Both the position numbers and the translations under genes were made by a program. Positions 43,695 to 51,356 of a stretch of 64,000 nt of DNA are shown here, one piece after another (the stretch's first letter is position 1; each line of letters begins with the position of its first letter). The notes beneath the pieces were generated by a model that made no database searches, was not told where the DNA came from, and worked only from the letters and a program-made list of their open reading frames with translations. This DNA is from Spirosoma oryzae (GTDB lineage Bacteria; Bacteroidota; Bacteroidia; Cytophagales; Spirosomataceae), in NCBI RefSeq assembly GCF_003002825.1, contig NZ_PVTE01000026.1, positions 20,526 through 84,525 on the forward strand. Reading direction: 5' to 3'.

Positions 43695-44996
43695 ATGAAA
43701 CGACTTCTTTCCCTAACAATCCTGACCGGGGCTTTGCTGGCGCAGCAGGCCTGTACGCAGGAATACCTCAACCCCAGTGCGGTGAGTCAGCAGCAGGCCG
43801 TTAGTTCGGTCGATGGACTGATTGCCCTCTGCAACGGACTGCAATACCGGTACACTGGTAACAACTCGGTTAGCGCCCTCTACAACGCCGTTGCAGCCGG
43901 TGGGCTGACGACCCGTGAATTGGTCGTGCTCAACGCGGGTAACGTCGATGAAGATAACCTGAGCAAAGGGCTGGGCAACGTGAGCAACACCAACGCCGTG
44001 GTACGTAACCTCTGGACAACCTGCCAGCTCGTACGGTCGAACGCCGATATTATACTGGCAAATCCGGGCGCGGCAACGGATGCTGGCGTCCGCAGTGGGG
44101 TTATCGGGTACGCGTCGGTGTTTCGGGCGCTGGCGCTGGGTACACTGGCGCAGTTTTTCGAACAGGCACCGCTGACATCGGGTACGAATGCCCCGTTTGT
44201 GCCCCGTGCGCAACTGTTGACCGAAGCCGTCGCTCAACTGGAAACTGCCGCTACCCAACTGGCCGCAGCGCCGGTGTCGAGCGTATTCACGCAGAAAATC
44301 GTAACCGGTATCGACCTGCCCAATACGGTACAGGCGCTGATTGCCCGGTATAGCCTGATGGCTGGAAACTACGACAAAGCATTGGCCGCTGCGGCCAAAG
44401 TCAGTCTGAGCAGCCGGTCGTATTTCGCTTTCGACGACAACACGCGCAACCCGATTTTTCAGTATGCCTTCGGTAACCGTAACGTATTTGAACCGGCCAA
44501 CACCGCACTCGGTCTACCTGCCGGGCTGACACCGGCTACGGGCGACGGACGAATTGCGTTTTACATTCGCTCGAATCCGGCGAGTACTCAAAACCTCGGT
44601 ACGGGTTTCTACACGGCGAATTCGGCACCGATTCCGGTATACTTGCCCGGCGAAATCCTGCTGATTCAGGCGGAAGCGTACGCCCGTAAAAACGACCTGA
44701 CCAATGCCGTTCTATACCTGAATCGGGTACTGACCAAAACGGCCGCGTCCGACGCCTGGGGCGTGGGGGCCAACCTATCCGCTTATGCGGGTGATGTAAC
44801 CGCCGATGCCGTGCTGACGGAGATCTACCGCAACCGACAGATCGAGCTGGCATTTCAGGGGTTTCGGCTGGAGGACAGCCGCCGGTTTGGCCGGTCCGGT
44901 CCCAGCGCGACGGGTGAACGCAATCGTAATTTCATGCCGTACCCCCGTACCGAACGCGACAATAATAGCAGTACACCCGCTACCGATCCGAACTAG
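43695..44996 (+). CDS. SusD/RagB-family substrate-binding lipoprotein
   Basis: Surface lid of the SusC transporter, 433 residues. The signal ends in the lipobox AQQAC (Cys about 20). The mature part has the four-TPR SusD layout (EYLNPSAVSQQQAVSSVDGL, GEILLIQAEAYARKNDLTNA, ILTEIYRNRQIELAFQGFRL). It is shorter than typical SusD (about 500), perhaps because a glycan-binding insertion is small. It forms an operon with the SusC gene. A perfect hairpin follows 12 bases later. Confidence 0.93.
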   Translation: MKRLLSLTILTGALLAQQACTQEYLNPSAVSQQQAVSSVDGLIALCNGLQYRYTGNNSVSALYNAVAAGGLTTRELVVLNAGNVDEDNLSKGLGNVSNTNAVVRNLWTTCQLVRSNADIILANPGAATDAGVRSGVIGYASVFRALALGTLAQFFEQAPLTSGTNAPFVPRAQLLTEAVAQLETAATQLAAAPVSSVFTQKIVTGIDLPNTVQALIARYSLMAGNYDKALAAAAKVSLSSRSYFAFDDNTRNPIFQYAFGNRNVFEPANTALGLPAGLTPATGDGRIAFYIRSNPASTQNLGTGFYTANSAPIPVYLPGEILLIQAEAYARKNDLTNAVLYLNRVLTKTAASDAWGVGANLSAYAGDVTADAVLTEIYRNRQIELAFQGFRLEDSRRFGRSGPSATGERNRNFMPYPRTERDNNSSTPATDPN

Positions 44997-45007
44997 CGTT
45001 TTTTTGA

Positions 45008-45041
45008 AGACCTAAAAGGTTTTCAAAAACCTTTTAGGTCT
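45008..45041. terminator. Perfect 16-bp hairpin after the SusCD operon
   Basis: Two complementary 16-base arms (AGACCTAAAAGGTTTT and its reverse complement) with only a two-base loop. Preceded by a T-run at 44999-45005. Probably a terminator or RNA-stabilising hairpin. Confidence 0.75.
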
Positions 45042-45075
45042 GTGAATAGCGGATCAATACGTACAGTCTTCACTG

Positions 45076-45118
45076 CAACCAGAAGGGGCGCTACAATGTG
45101 TAGCGCCCCTTCTGGTTG
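45076..45118. repeat. Perfect 20-bp hairpin
   Basis: CAACCAGAAGGGGCGCTACA and its exact reverse complement over a three-base loop. There is no T-run, so it is more like a short palindromic repeat than a terminator. Confidence 0.8.
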
Positions 45119-45256
45119 TAATGGAATGCCCATTAAGTAAGTAAAAATGACTAGCTGAAAACTGACTGGCTCATTAATCAGTTTTTAATGTGTCTGGTCG
45201 ATTGATACTCTATTCATAGGCCAGCTAATCAACTCAACACGTAAACTTTTCCTTTT

Positions 45257-46477
45257 ATGCGCACCGTACGTTTATCTGGCCTCCTGTCCGGGGCATTGCT
45301 GGTTGCGGCCCTTGTCGCCTGTAAGCAGGACGAAGTCAACAAAGTCGGTATTCCAGAAACCAACCAGGACCCTACGTCGGCCGTGGTAACGGGTAATGTG
45401 TTTGAGCCGGCACTGGTGGCAGCAACGGCTGAGCGGATCAGTCAGCTCAAGGTACCAACGGGATTCACTATCACGAAGTATGCTGACCAACTGGGAAAAC
45501 CCAGGCAACTGCTAGTGACATCGGCAGGTCATGTATACGTAACCGATCGGACGGCCGGTACAGTTATGCTGCTGCGGGATACGAACAATGACGGCGTTGC
45601 TGACTCGAAACAAACGGTAGCTACGCTGACGCAGGCACACGGTCTGGCCATGCGGGGCAATCAGTTGTACATCGTCACCGACCGGCGGCTGTACGTGGCC
45701 GACATGAATACAACGGATGGTACGCTCAGCCAACCCCGACTTCTAGTCGACAATCTGCCTGATGCTGGTCAGCACCCGAACAAGACGATGGCGTTTGGTC
45801 CCGATGGTCTGCTTTACCTGAGTATCGGTAGTACGTGCAACGCCTGTATAGAACCTAACCCCGAACACGCCACGATCGTACGGCTCAACCCGGACGGGAC
45901 AAACCGCACTGTTTTCGCGAAAGGACTACGCAACACGATCGGCTTTGGCTGGCATCCACAAACGGGCGAACTGTTCGGCTTTGACCACGGTATCGACTGG
46001 CTGGGCGATGAGGAGCAGGGCGAGGAAATCAACCTGATCAAGCAGGGCGCTGACTACGGATGGCCGCACATCTACGGCAAAAGCAAATACAATCCTCGTC
46101 CCCGTCCGGCCGAAGGCACGTATGCTGAGTATGCTGCCAAATCGACGGAGCCGTTGCTGGAATACGAAGCCCATGCGGCCCCGTTAGCCTGGCAGTTCTA
46201 CACGAAAAGCCAGTTCCCGGCTGAGTATCAGAACGATGCATTCGTGACGATGCGCGGTTCGTGGAATCGGACAAAACCGTCGGGCTACAAAGTCGTTCGG
46301 GTACACTTCGAAAACGGCAAGCCTACCCGCGTCGACGATTTCGTAACCGGCTTCCTGGTCGATAACAACCGGGCCCAGTTTGGCCGACCGGTCGGTTTGG
46401 CCACGCTCCCCGACGGATCGATTATCTTCAGCGAAGACAATAACGGCGTCATCTATCGGGTGAAATATGGGCAATGA
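45257..46477 (+). CDS. PQQ-dependent sugar (glucose/sorbosone-type) dehydrogenase lipoprotein
   Basis: A 406-residue protein with a lipoprotein signal (MRTVRLSGLLSGALLVAALVAC). A six-bladed beta-propeller of the soluble quinoprotein dehydrogenase family follows. Visible motifs are LKVPTGFTITKYADQL, HPNKTMAFGPDGLLYLSIGS, GLRNTIGFGWHP, FDHGIDWLGDEE and the C-terminal RPVGLATLPDGSIIFSEDNN. It oxidises aldose-type sugars at the cell surface or in the periplasm using PQQ; no PQQ synthesis genes are here. It follows the SusCD pair on the same strand 260 bases away. Its TGA stop lies inside an intergenic repeat arm. Confidence 0.88.
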   Translation: MRTVRLSGLLSGALLVAALVACKQDEVNKVGIPETNQDPTSAVVTGNVFEPALVAATAERISQLKVPTGFTITKYADQLGKPRQLLVTSAGHVYVTDRTAGTVMLLRDTNNDGVADSKQTVATLTQAHGLAMRGNQLYIVTDRRLYVADMNTTDGTLSQPRLLVDNLPDAGQHPNKTMAFGPDGLLYLSIGSTCNACIEPNPEHATIVRLNPDGTNRTVFAKGLRNTIGFGWHPQTGELFGFDHGIDWLGDEEQGEEINLIKQGADYGWPHIYGKSKYNPRPRPAEGTYAEYAAKSTEPLLEYEAHAAPLAWQFYTKSQFPAEYQNDAFVTMRGSWNRTKPSGYKVVRVHFENGKPTRVDDFVTGFLVDNNRAQFGRPVGLATLPDGSIIFSEDNNGVIYRVKYGQ

Positions 46478-46551
46478 TTGAATGACGGAATGATTGAGTG
46501 ATAGAATGACTGAATGCTACATGCGTCAGCTTATTCAATCATTCAATCATT
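46473..46551. repeat. Inverted AATGATTGAATGA repeat between convergent genes
   Basis: The left arm starts in the last codon of the dehydrogenase gene and contains its TGA stop (46475-46477). The right arm 46533-46551 is its approximate reverse complement and ends beside the stop of the oxidoreductase. Imperfect hairpin, perhaps a bidirectional terminator. Confidence 0.6.
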
Positions 46552-47628
46552 CTAGTATCCAACAACTTTGCCCGTTCGTGTCGATTCGTAGATTGCCTGA
46601 AACAAGGCCACGACCCGGCGGCCGTCTTCGCCGGTAACGAGTGGGGGGCGGCCGTCACGGATGGCATCGCGAAAGTCGGCGATTTGCAGGCCGAAGAAAT
46701 AACTCGTCGCGTCGATCTGGTTGAAAAAGTCGGTGTCTTCGTTGATAAATTCTGCCAGCCGCTTTTCCTGACCGGGTATGGTCCAGAGGTCGTTGACGGG
46801 TGGTTCGGCAATACTCGACCGACCAGCGATGAACATGGCCCCGCCGTCGGTTTGTACACCGACCGACGCGCCACTGCTGCCGTGGATATGTACTTTGCCG
46901 TACAAACCCGGCTGCTGACTATTGCTGACGATGATATTTCCCAGCGTGCCGTTTTTGAACCGGACGATGGCCACCGCCGTATCATCGACTTCGATGTAGG
47001 GGTGGTTGATGTTTTGCCAGATGCCGTACACCGATTCGACCTCACCCATGTACCAAAGCAGCAGATCGAGCTGGTGCGGTGCCTGATTGACCAGTACACC
47101 CCCGCCTTCGCCCGCCCACGAACCCCGCCATGGATCACTTCGGTAATAGGCTTCGTCGCGCCAGCCGTACATCTGGACGACGCCCAGCGCGGGTTTTCCT
47201 AAATCGCCCGCATCGATGGCCTGCCGTATGCGCTGGCAGGGAGCGTAAAACCGGCGCTGACTGATGACACCCAGTTGCCGATCGTTACGCTGGGCTGCTT
47301 CGATCATAGCGTCGCAGTCTTCCAGCGACGACGCCAGCGGTTTCTCGACCAGTACGTGTGCGCCCGCGTTCAGCGCGGCTACCGTCGGCTCACGGTGGGC
47401 GGGGTGCGGTGTACAGACCAGACATAAATCGACCTGTTCCCGACTGACCATCTCCGCAATGTCTGTATAAGACGGGATGCCATAGACCTGCGCAAAGTCC
47501 GAGGCTTTGTCGGCGTTGCGGCCGTACACGGCTACAAGTTCGGTGTCGGGTGTTTGTAGCACGCCTTTGGCATGCAAATGAGCAACTTTGCCGGGGCCAA
47601 TGATGGCAATACGAAGGGGAGCGGACAT
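46552..47628 (-). CDS. Gfo/Idh/MocA-family oxidoreductase
   Basis: A protein of about 358 residues. The N-terminal Rossmann fold (RIAIIGPGKVAHLHAKGV) binds NAD(P). The EKP motif (VEKPLASS) marks the Gfo/Idh/MocA family, and the C-terminal alpha/beta domain binds the sugar (for example GEVESVYGIWQNINHPYIEV). It probably oxidises or reduces a sugar or inositol derivative. The ATG at 47628 directly follows the PIN gene's TGA by one base (TGACATG); another ATG at 47640 would overlap the toxin gene by 11 bases. Translation is thus coupled to the toxin gene, an odd pairing. Confidence 0.92.
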   Translation of the reverse strand: MSAPLRIAIIGPGKVAHLHAKGVLQTPDTELVAVYGRNADKASDFAQVYGIPSYTDIAEMVSREQVDLCLVCTPHPAHREPTVAALNAGAHVLVEKPLASSLEDCDAMIEAAQRNDRQLGVISQRRFYAPCQRIRQAIDAGDLGKPALGVVQMYGWRDEAYYRSDPWRGSWAGEGGGVLVNQAPHQLDLLLWYMGEVESVYGIWQNINHPYIEVDDTAVAIVRFKNGTLGNIIVSNSQQPGLYGKVHIHGSSGASVGVQTDGGAMFIAGRSSIAEPPVNDLWTIPGQEKRLAEFINEDTDFFNQIDATSYFFGLQIADFRDAIRDGRPPLVTGEDGRRVVALFQAIYESTRTGKVVGY

Positions 47629-47629
47629 G

Positions 47630-48040
47630 TCAATGTTCATCGAAAAATCGGTCGAAACCTCGTTGGCGCAAGCCAGCCTTTAATACTTCGTCACGCGTCC
47701 ACAGTTCACCTCTCAGCTCAAGGGTTAGCGCGATATAGGCTGTATCGTTTTCGTCAACGTCTTTGCAAAGGTGATAGGCTTCAAAGAAGTTTTCCAGGCT
47801 AATTAATTCCTCATTGAAGAAGTGAATTTTCTGAATAACCTGATTCAAGTAGTTAAATACGTCCTCTTCAGCCGCTTTTGATTTTTCAACAATTCGTTGT
47901 CGATGTTTGAACAGCTCCGTTACCAGATAATTAGGGGTATAGAAACTAAACGGACTATCGAGTAGCCGACGTCGGGTCAGTGAGGTTTTCGTGTGAATAG
48001 CTGCGAACAGAATGTTGTGGTCGATGATGATCTTTCTCAC
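47630..48040 (-). CDS. PIN-domain protein, VapC-like toxin
   Basis: A 136-residue PIN-fold ribonuclease. The acidic active-site residues are D7 (IIIDHNILF), E42 (VTELFKH), D99 (DENDTAYIA) and D117 (WTRDEVL). VapC-like toxins of this kind cleave RNA when not bound by antitoxin. The gene starts two bases after a 71-residue small gene that is the likely antitoxin. The stop codon overlaps the region of the next gene's start, so the pair is fused at the RNA level to a metabolic oxidoreductase. Confidence 0.85.
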   Translation of the reverse strand: MRKIIIDHNILFAAIHTKTSLTRRRLLDSPFSFYTPNYLVTELFKHRQRIVEKSKAAEEDVFNYLNQVIQKIHFFNEELISLENFFEAYHLCKDVDENDTAYIALTLELRGELWTRDEVLKAGLRQRGFDRFFDEH

Positions 48041-48042
48041 AA

Positions 48043-48258
48043 TTATTCACCAATAAAACGCTGCTTGTTCTGTTGCCACCAAGTTGCATTGATTTCTTGA
48101 CCTATCTCCAGAATGGAATCGTCGAAGTCGATCTTCTGAGCGAGTTGCTCTAGCTGGAGCCGCTCAAGCAAGTCGATCATGAATTCACTACTTACGGAGT
48201 TTTTGTCAATACTGATGACGTATCGATCAGGTTGGTTCTGAATGTTGATAGCGTTCAT
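48043..48258 (-). CDS. Putative antitoxin of the PIN toxin (71 aa)
   Basis: A 71-residue protein beginning MNAINIQNQPDRYVISIDKN. It has a strand followed by a helix (VSSEFMIDLLERLQLEQLAQ) and an acidic-to-aromatic tail (ATWWQQNKQRFIGE), the size and layout of small antitoxins that wrap a PIN toxin. The longer reading frame to 48315 would run through the repeat remnant at 48298, so the ATG at 48258 is preferred. Gap to the toxin is two bases. A DNA-binding role at the N-terminus is inferred by analogy only. Confidence 0.7.
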   Translation of the reverse strand: MNAINIQNQPDRYVISIDKNSVSSEFMIDLLERLQLEQLAQKIDFDDSILEIGQEINATWWQQNKQRFIGE

Positions 48259-48297
48259 ACTTTTTTTTACAAGATACGCAAAGTAGCGGGTTATCGG

Positions 48298-48323
48298 GTA
48301 GAGACGTGATCGCACAGCGATGC
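48298..48323. repeat. Remnant of the GTAGAGAC palindromic element, copy C
   Basis: GTAGAGACGTGATCGCA resembles the end of the elements at 40209-40332 and 52220-52331 (GTAGAGACGCGATCGCA on their minus strand). Only about 25 bases remain. It lies between the antitoxin and the zinc-type dehydrogenase gene. Confidence 0.6.
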
Positions 48324-48327
48324 AATA

Positions 48328-49359
48328 TCAGGGCTTCAATACCACTTTTATCAGGCCTTTTTCTTTGGCGTACAGACGTCTGAACCAGTCGGCACCCTCA
48401 GCGAGTGGTACTTCGGCGCTGAGGATGGCTTCGACATTGATACGTCCTGACGAAATCAGGGCCAGAGCAGCTTCGTATTCGCCGTTGATGGCGCACGACC
48501 CCTGTAACCGCAATTGCCGCGTCACGACCGCCTGCAAGGGTAGTTCGACAGTTGGTGCCAGATTGCCCACCAGCGTGACTGTTGCCCCTTTCCGTACGCA
48601 GTCGATAGCCGTTTTAACGGTTGGTCCGGCACCGACGACTTCAAACGAAACGTCGGTTCCGCGCCCGTGTGTCAGCGCCTGTACCTGCTGCGGCACGTCG
48701 GCCGTTTTGGCGTTGATGACGTGTGTGGCACCAAGTTTCTGCGCCAGCGCAAGCCGGTCGTCGTCGAGGTCGATGGCGATGATGGGGTAGCAGCCCGCCA
48801 GTTTCAGCGCCTGAATGATAAACAAGCCGATCATCCCTGCCCCAACGACAGCCGCCGAATCGTTGACCTGAACGGGTGTCAGACTCAGTGCGTGCAGCGC
48901 CACCGCCACCGGCTCGACCAGAGCTGCCTGCGTGAAACTGACATTATCGGGAATGGCGTACAGGATATGCTGCGGTACGGTTACGAACTCGGCGAACGCG
49001 CCCTGCCGTTTGAAATCGGGTGTCGACACGCCCACTACTTCGCGGCCGTCGCTGAGGTTGTACTGTCCCCGGCGACTATACCAGTCATCGAGTGCATACA
49101 CGGTCGAATCGAAGGTGACGCGGTCGCCGACGGCCCAGTCGCGGACGTCGCTGCCCACTTCGGCGATGACCCCAGACGCTTCGTGGCCCATCACCATCGG
49201 CGGAATCCGTCGCCCGCTGCTGCCATCCATGCCGTGCACGTCGGAGCCGCAGATGCCCACAGCCTGTACGCGTACCAGTACCTCGTTCGGGCCGGGTGTC
49301 GGCTGGTCAAGGTCCTGTAGTTCAAAGTGATTGTATTCGGTCAGAACGAGTGCTTTCAT
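48328..49359 (-). CDS. Zinc-type medium-chain alcohol/polyol dehydrogenase
   Basis: A 343-residue MDR-family dehydrogenase acting on an alcohol or sugar alcohol with NAD. The catalytic zinc ligands C37 (VGICGSDVHG) and H59-E60 (MGHEASG) are present, as is the Rossmann motif VVGAGMIGLFIIQALK. The structural zinc loop is degenerate. Where relatives have four Cys, this protein has DSTVYALDDWYSRRGQYNLS (residues 84-103), with Ser or Asp in the Cys positions. It may be folded without the structural zinc. It lies next to the Gfo/Idh/MocA gene and PIN pair on the same strand, in a sugar-handling region. Confidence 0.88.
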   Translation of the reverse strand: MKALVLTEYNHFELQDLDQPTPGPNEVLVRVQAVGICGSDVHGMDGSSGRRIPPMVMGHEASGVIAEVGSDVRDWAVGDRVTFDSTVYALDDWYSRRGQYNLSDGREVVGVSTPDFKRQGAFAEFVTVPQHILYAIPDNVSFTQAALVEPVAVALHALSLTPVQVNDSAAVVGAGMIGLFIIQALKLAGCYPIIAIDLDDDRLALAQKLGATHVINAKTADVPQQVQALTHGRGTDVSFEVVGAGPTVKTAIDCVRKGATVTLVGNLAPTVELPLQAVVTRQLRLQGSCAINGEYEAALALISSGRINVEAILSAEVPLAEGADWFRRLYAKEKGLIKVVLKP

Positions 49360-49371
49360 AAGGGTATGTTT

Positions 49372-49473
49372 TGTAGCCCAGACGTCTACGTCTGGTAGCC
49401 GCGGTAGCGGCTAAAAAGTTGCCGACGATAACGGTTAGCCTAACGGCTACCAGACCTGGAGGTCTGGGCTACA
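49372..49473. repeat. TGTAGCCCAGAC...GTCTGGGCTACA palindromic element, unit 1 (102 bp)
   Basis: Terminal inverted 12-mers, with the inner ACGTCTGGTAGCCG also pairing with its opposite arm. Lies between the zinc-type dehydrogenase and the McrB-like gene. Confidence 0.85.
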
Positions 49474-49481
49474 CGTTATTC

Positions 49482-49586
49482 TGTAGCCTGGACGTCTACG
49501 TCCGGGTGGGCGCGAGAGCGACCAATACAGTTACCGCCACGAATAGTTGCCCTGACGGATACCCGGATATGGACGCCTAGGCTACA
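49482..49586. repeat. TGTAGCC palindromic element, unit 2 (105 bp)
   Basis: A second, diverged unit with TGTAGCCTGGACG at the left end and CCTAGGCTACA at the right, directly after unit 1. The next 30 bases contain a further fragment ending AGGCTACA (49609-49616) that includes the stop codon of the McrB-like gene. Confidence 0.8.
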
Positions 49587-49613
49587 TTTGTACTATGCTA
49601 CAGCGCTGTCAGG

Positions 49614-51227
49614 CTACACTGATTTTTGGTAGATACGGACAAAAGCAGCGGGGGGTACCTGTTCATACTCATGCGCCAGCAAATGCGGGTTGATTTCGTA
49701 GCTGACAACCTCATCGACCGTGTCGGGAATGTCGCCGAACAGGTTGGTGGTGGCCGTGCTGGTATACGTCTTCCGCACCCAGATCAGCCGTTGATCCGGC
49801 TCTTTGCCCCACGTCCGGTTGTCACCTAGCACCAACTGTATCCGCGCCCAATCGTTGAAAAAATATTCCTGTAGTAGCGGAATGATTCGGTCGCGGAAGA
49901 CGTCGCATAACTCGGCATGCGTCGAGACGGTGAGCAGGTAGGCGTGGCCGAGCTGATGATCGCGGTCGAGCAGGTATTCGATGCGTTCGTTGAGCGTTCG
50001 CAGCAATTGCGCCAAATCGACGGTTTCGACAACGGGGAGTACCGACGGGTCGGGGCGGAGTTCGCGGAACGAAAACCGGCGACGCAACGCAATGTCCAGC
50101 AGGGCAATCGACCGGTCAGTCGTGTTCATCGTGCCGACGATGTAGAGGTTCGCCGGTACACCGAAACGCTCCTGCGAGTAGGGGAGCGTCAGCCAGAGTT
50201 CATGTTCGGCTCCCAGCCGCTTGTCGGTTTCGAGCAGCGTGATTAGTTCGCCGAACACACTGGCGATGTTTGCCCGGTTGATCTCATCGATCAGCAGGAA
50301 GTGAGCGGGGGCCTGCGTCAGTTTGCGCTGCCGGTTGTCGGGCGAATCGTTCAGGCAGTCGGCTAGTGTAGCGTACCCGGCCAACTGAACCGCCGATACG
50401 CAGGCTTTATGGAAAATACCTTTTCTGACTTTATAGCTGACCTGACTACCTACTACTTCCGGTCGAATGCCTTCGACAAACTCTTCGTAGCCGTAGGCCG
50501 GGTGAAACGTAATCAGACTGGCCCGCCCGTCGCGCAGGTACGGTTGCAGCGCGTGGGTCTTGCCCGTACCCGGCGGACCGTACAGAATCAGGTTGTGCGG
50601 CTGATTGTCGGGAACGTTGCGGGCAGGTGTTTCGTAGTCGGCACCGGGTTCTTCGACGGTATGCCCGTTCGGGTGGCGTTCGCCCAGCGACGGGTCGTCG
50701 GCCAGCCGGATCAGTTCGCTGAGAAAGGCTTCGTCTTCGGCCGCGCGGTAGACGTCGGGGTTGTGCCGGGCCGAGTGCGGACCGCGTTTGCCGGTTTCGA
50801 CCAATTCGGGCAGGCAGTCGAGCCAGCATTGCTGAACGGTCGGCTGATAAAGCAGGTGCGCGCTCGACTGACCGATAACTGCCGCTATGTAGCCTGATTT
50901 TTGGCTGACACCGCTGAAATCGATTTCAGGAAAATCGGTAAGCTGGTCCTGCGCCGACTTCTTGATCGTTAGCCAGAATTCGGGTTCGCCCCGGTGGGGT
51001 TTGACCAGACGCAAGGCCCAGAAAAAGTTGACGTTGGCGGTAATGGCTTTTTGATCTTTGCGAATCGTAAAAGCCAGCCGGCTGTCACCGTTGGGCAGAT
51101 TGACGACGTCGATCAGTTCTTTCAGTAACCCGAAAAAACGGCGGACGGCTTCGGGGTGACCGATGTCGCGGATACGTTCGACGAGCAACTGCTGGGTGGT
51201 ATCGAGTAACACAGATGGAAAATTCAA
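49614..51227 (-). CDS. McrB-like AAA+ NTPase, orphan
   Basis: A 537-residue protein. The N-terminal 200 residues form a variable domain that could be a DNA or modified-base sensor. The AAA+ domain of the McrB clade follows. Walker A is GPPGTGKT (217-224), then FHPAYGYEEFVEGIRP (241-256), Walker B LLIDEIN (311-317) and GTMNTTDRSIALLDIALRRR (365-384, with the McrB hallmark MNTxDRS). McrB usually works with the nuclease McrC to cut methylated DNA; no McrC lies in the window. It may be an orphan defence gene or part of another system with a distant partner. Its TAG stop lies in a TGTAGCC repeat fragment. Confidence 0.85.
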   Translation of the reverse strand: MNFPSVLLDTTQQLLVERIRDIGHPEAVRRFFGLLKELIDVVNLPNGDSRLAFTIRKDQKAITANVNFFWALRLVKPHRGEPEFWLTIKKSAQDQLTDFPEIDFSGVSQKSGYIAAVIGQSSAHLLYQPTVQQCWLDCLPELVETGKRGPHSARHNPDVYRAAEDEAFLSELIRLADDPSLGERHPNGHTVEEPGADYETPARNVPDNQPHNLILYGPPGTGKTHALQPYLRDGRASLITFHPAYGYEEFVEGIRPEVVGSQVSYKVRKGIFHKACVSAVQLAGYATLADCLNDSPDNRQRKLTQAPAHFLLIDEINRANIASVFGELITLLETDKRLGAEHELWLTLPYSQERFGVPANLYIVGTMNTTDRSIALLDIALRRRFSFRELRPDPSVLPVVETVDLAQLLRTLNERIEYLLDRDHQLGHAYLLTVSTHAELCDVFRDRIIPLLQEYFFNDWARIQLVLGDNRTWGKEPDQRLIWVRKTYTSTATTNLFGDIPDTVDEVVSYEINPHLLAHEYEQVPPAAFVRIYQKSV

Positions 51228-51329
51228 CGGATAGGATGGGCCGTATGCTATAACGATTTAGCCGGTGTCAGGGATAGCGAAACTACAACTTTTCGCGCGT
51301 ACGCCCGTCGTTGTCGTGGTGGCTGGACG

Positions 51330-51337
51330 TATATTTG
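51330..51337 (+). promoter_or_regulatory. -7 box of the lipoprotein gene
   Basis: TATATTTG, a full TAnnTTTG match, 19 bases before the chosen ATG at 51357. The in-frame TTG at 51339 would fall at the transcription start and is unlikely. Confidence 0.5.
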
Positions 51338-51356
51338 TTTGTTACCAGAAATGACT

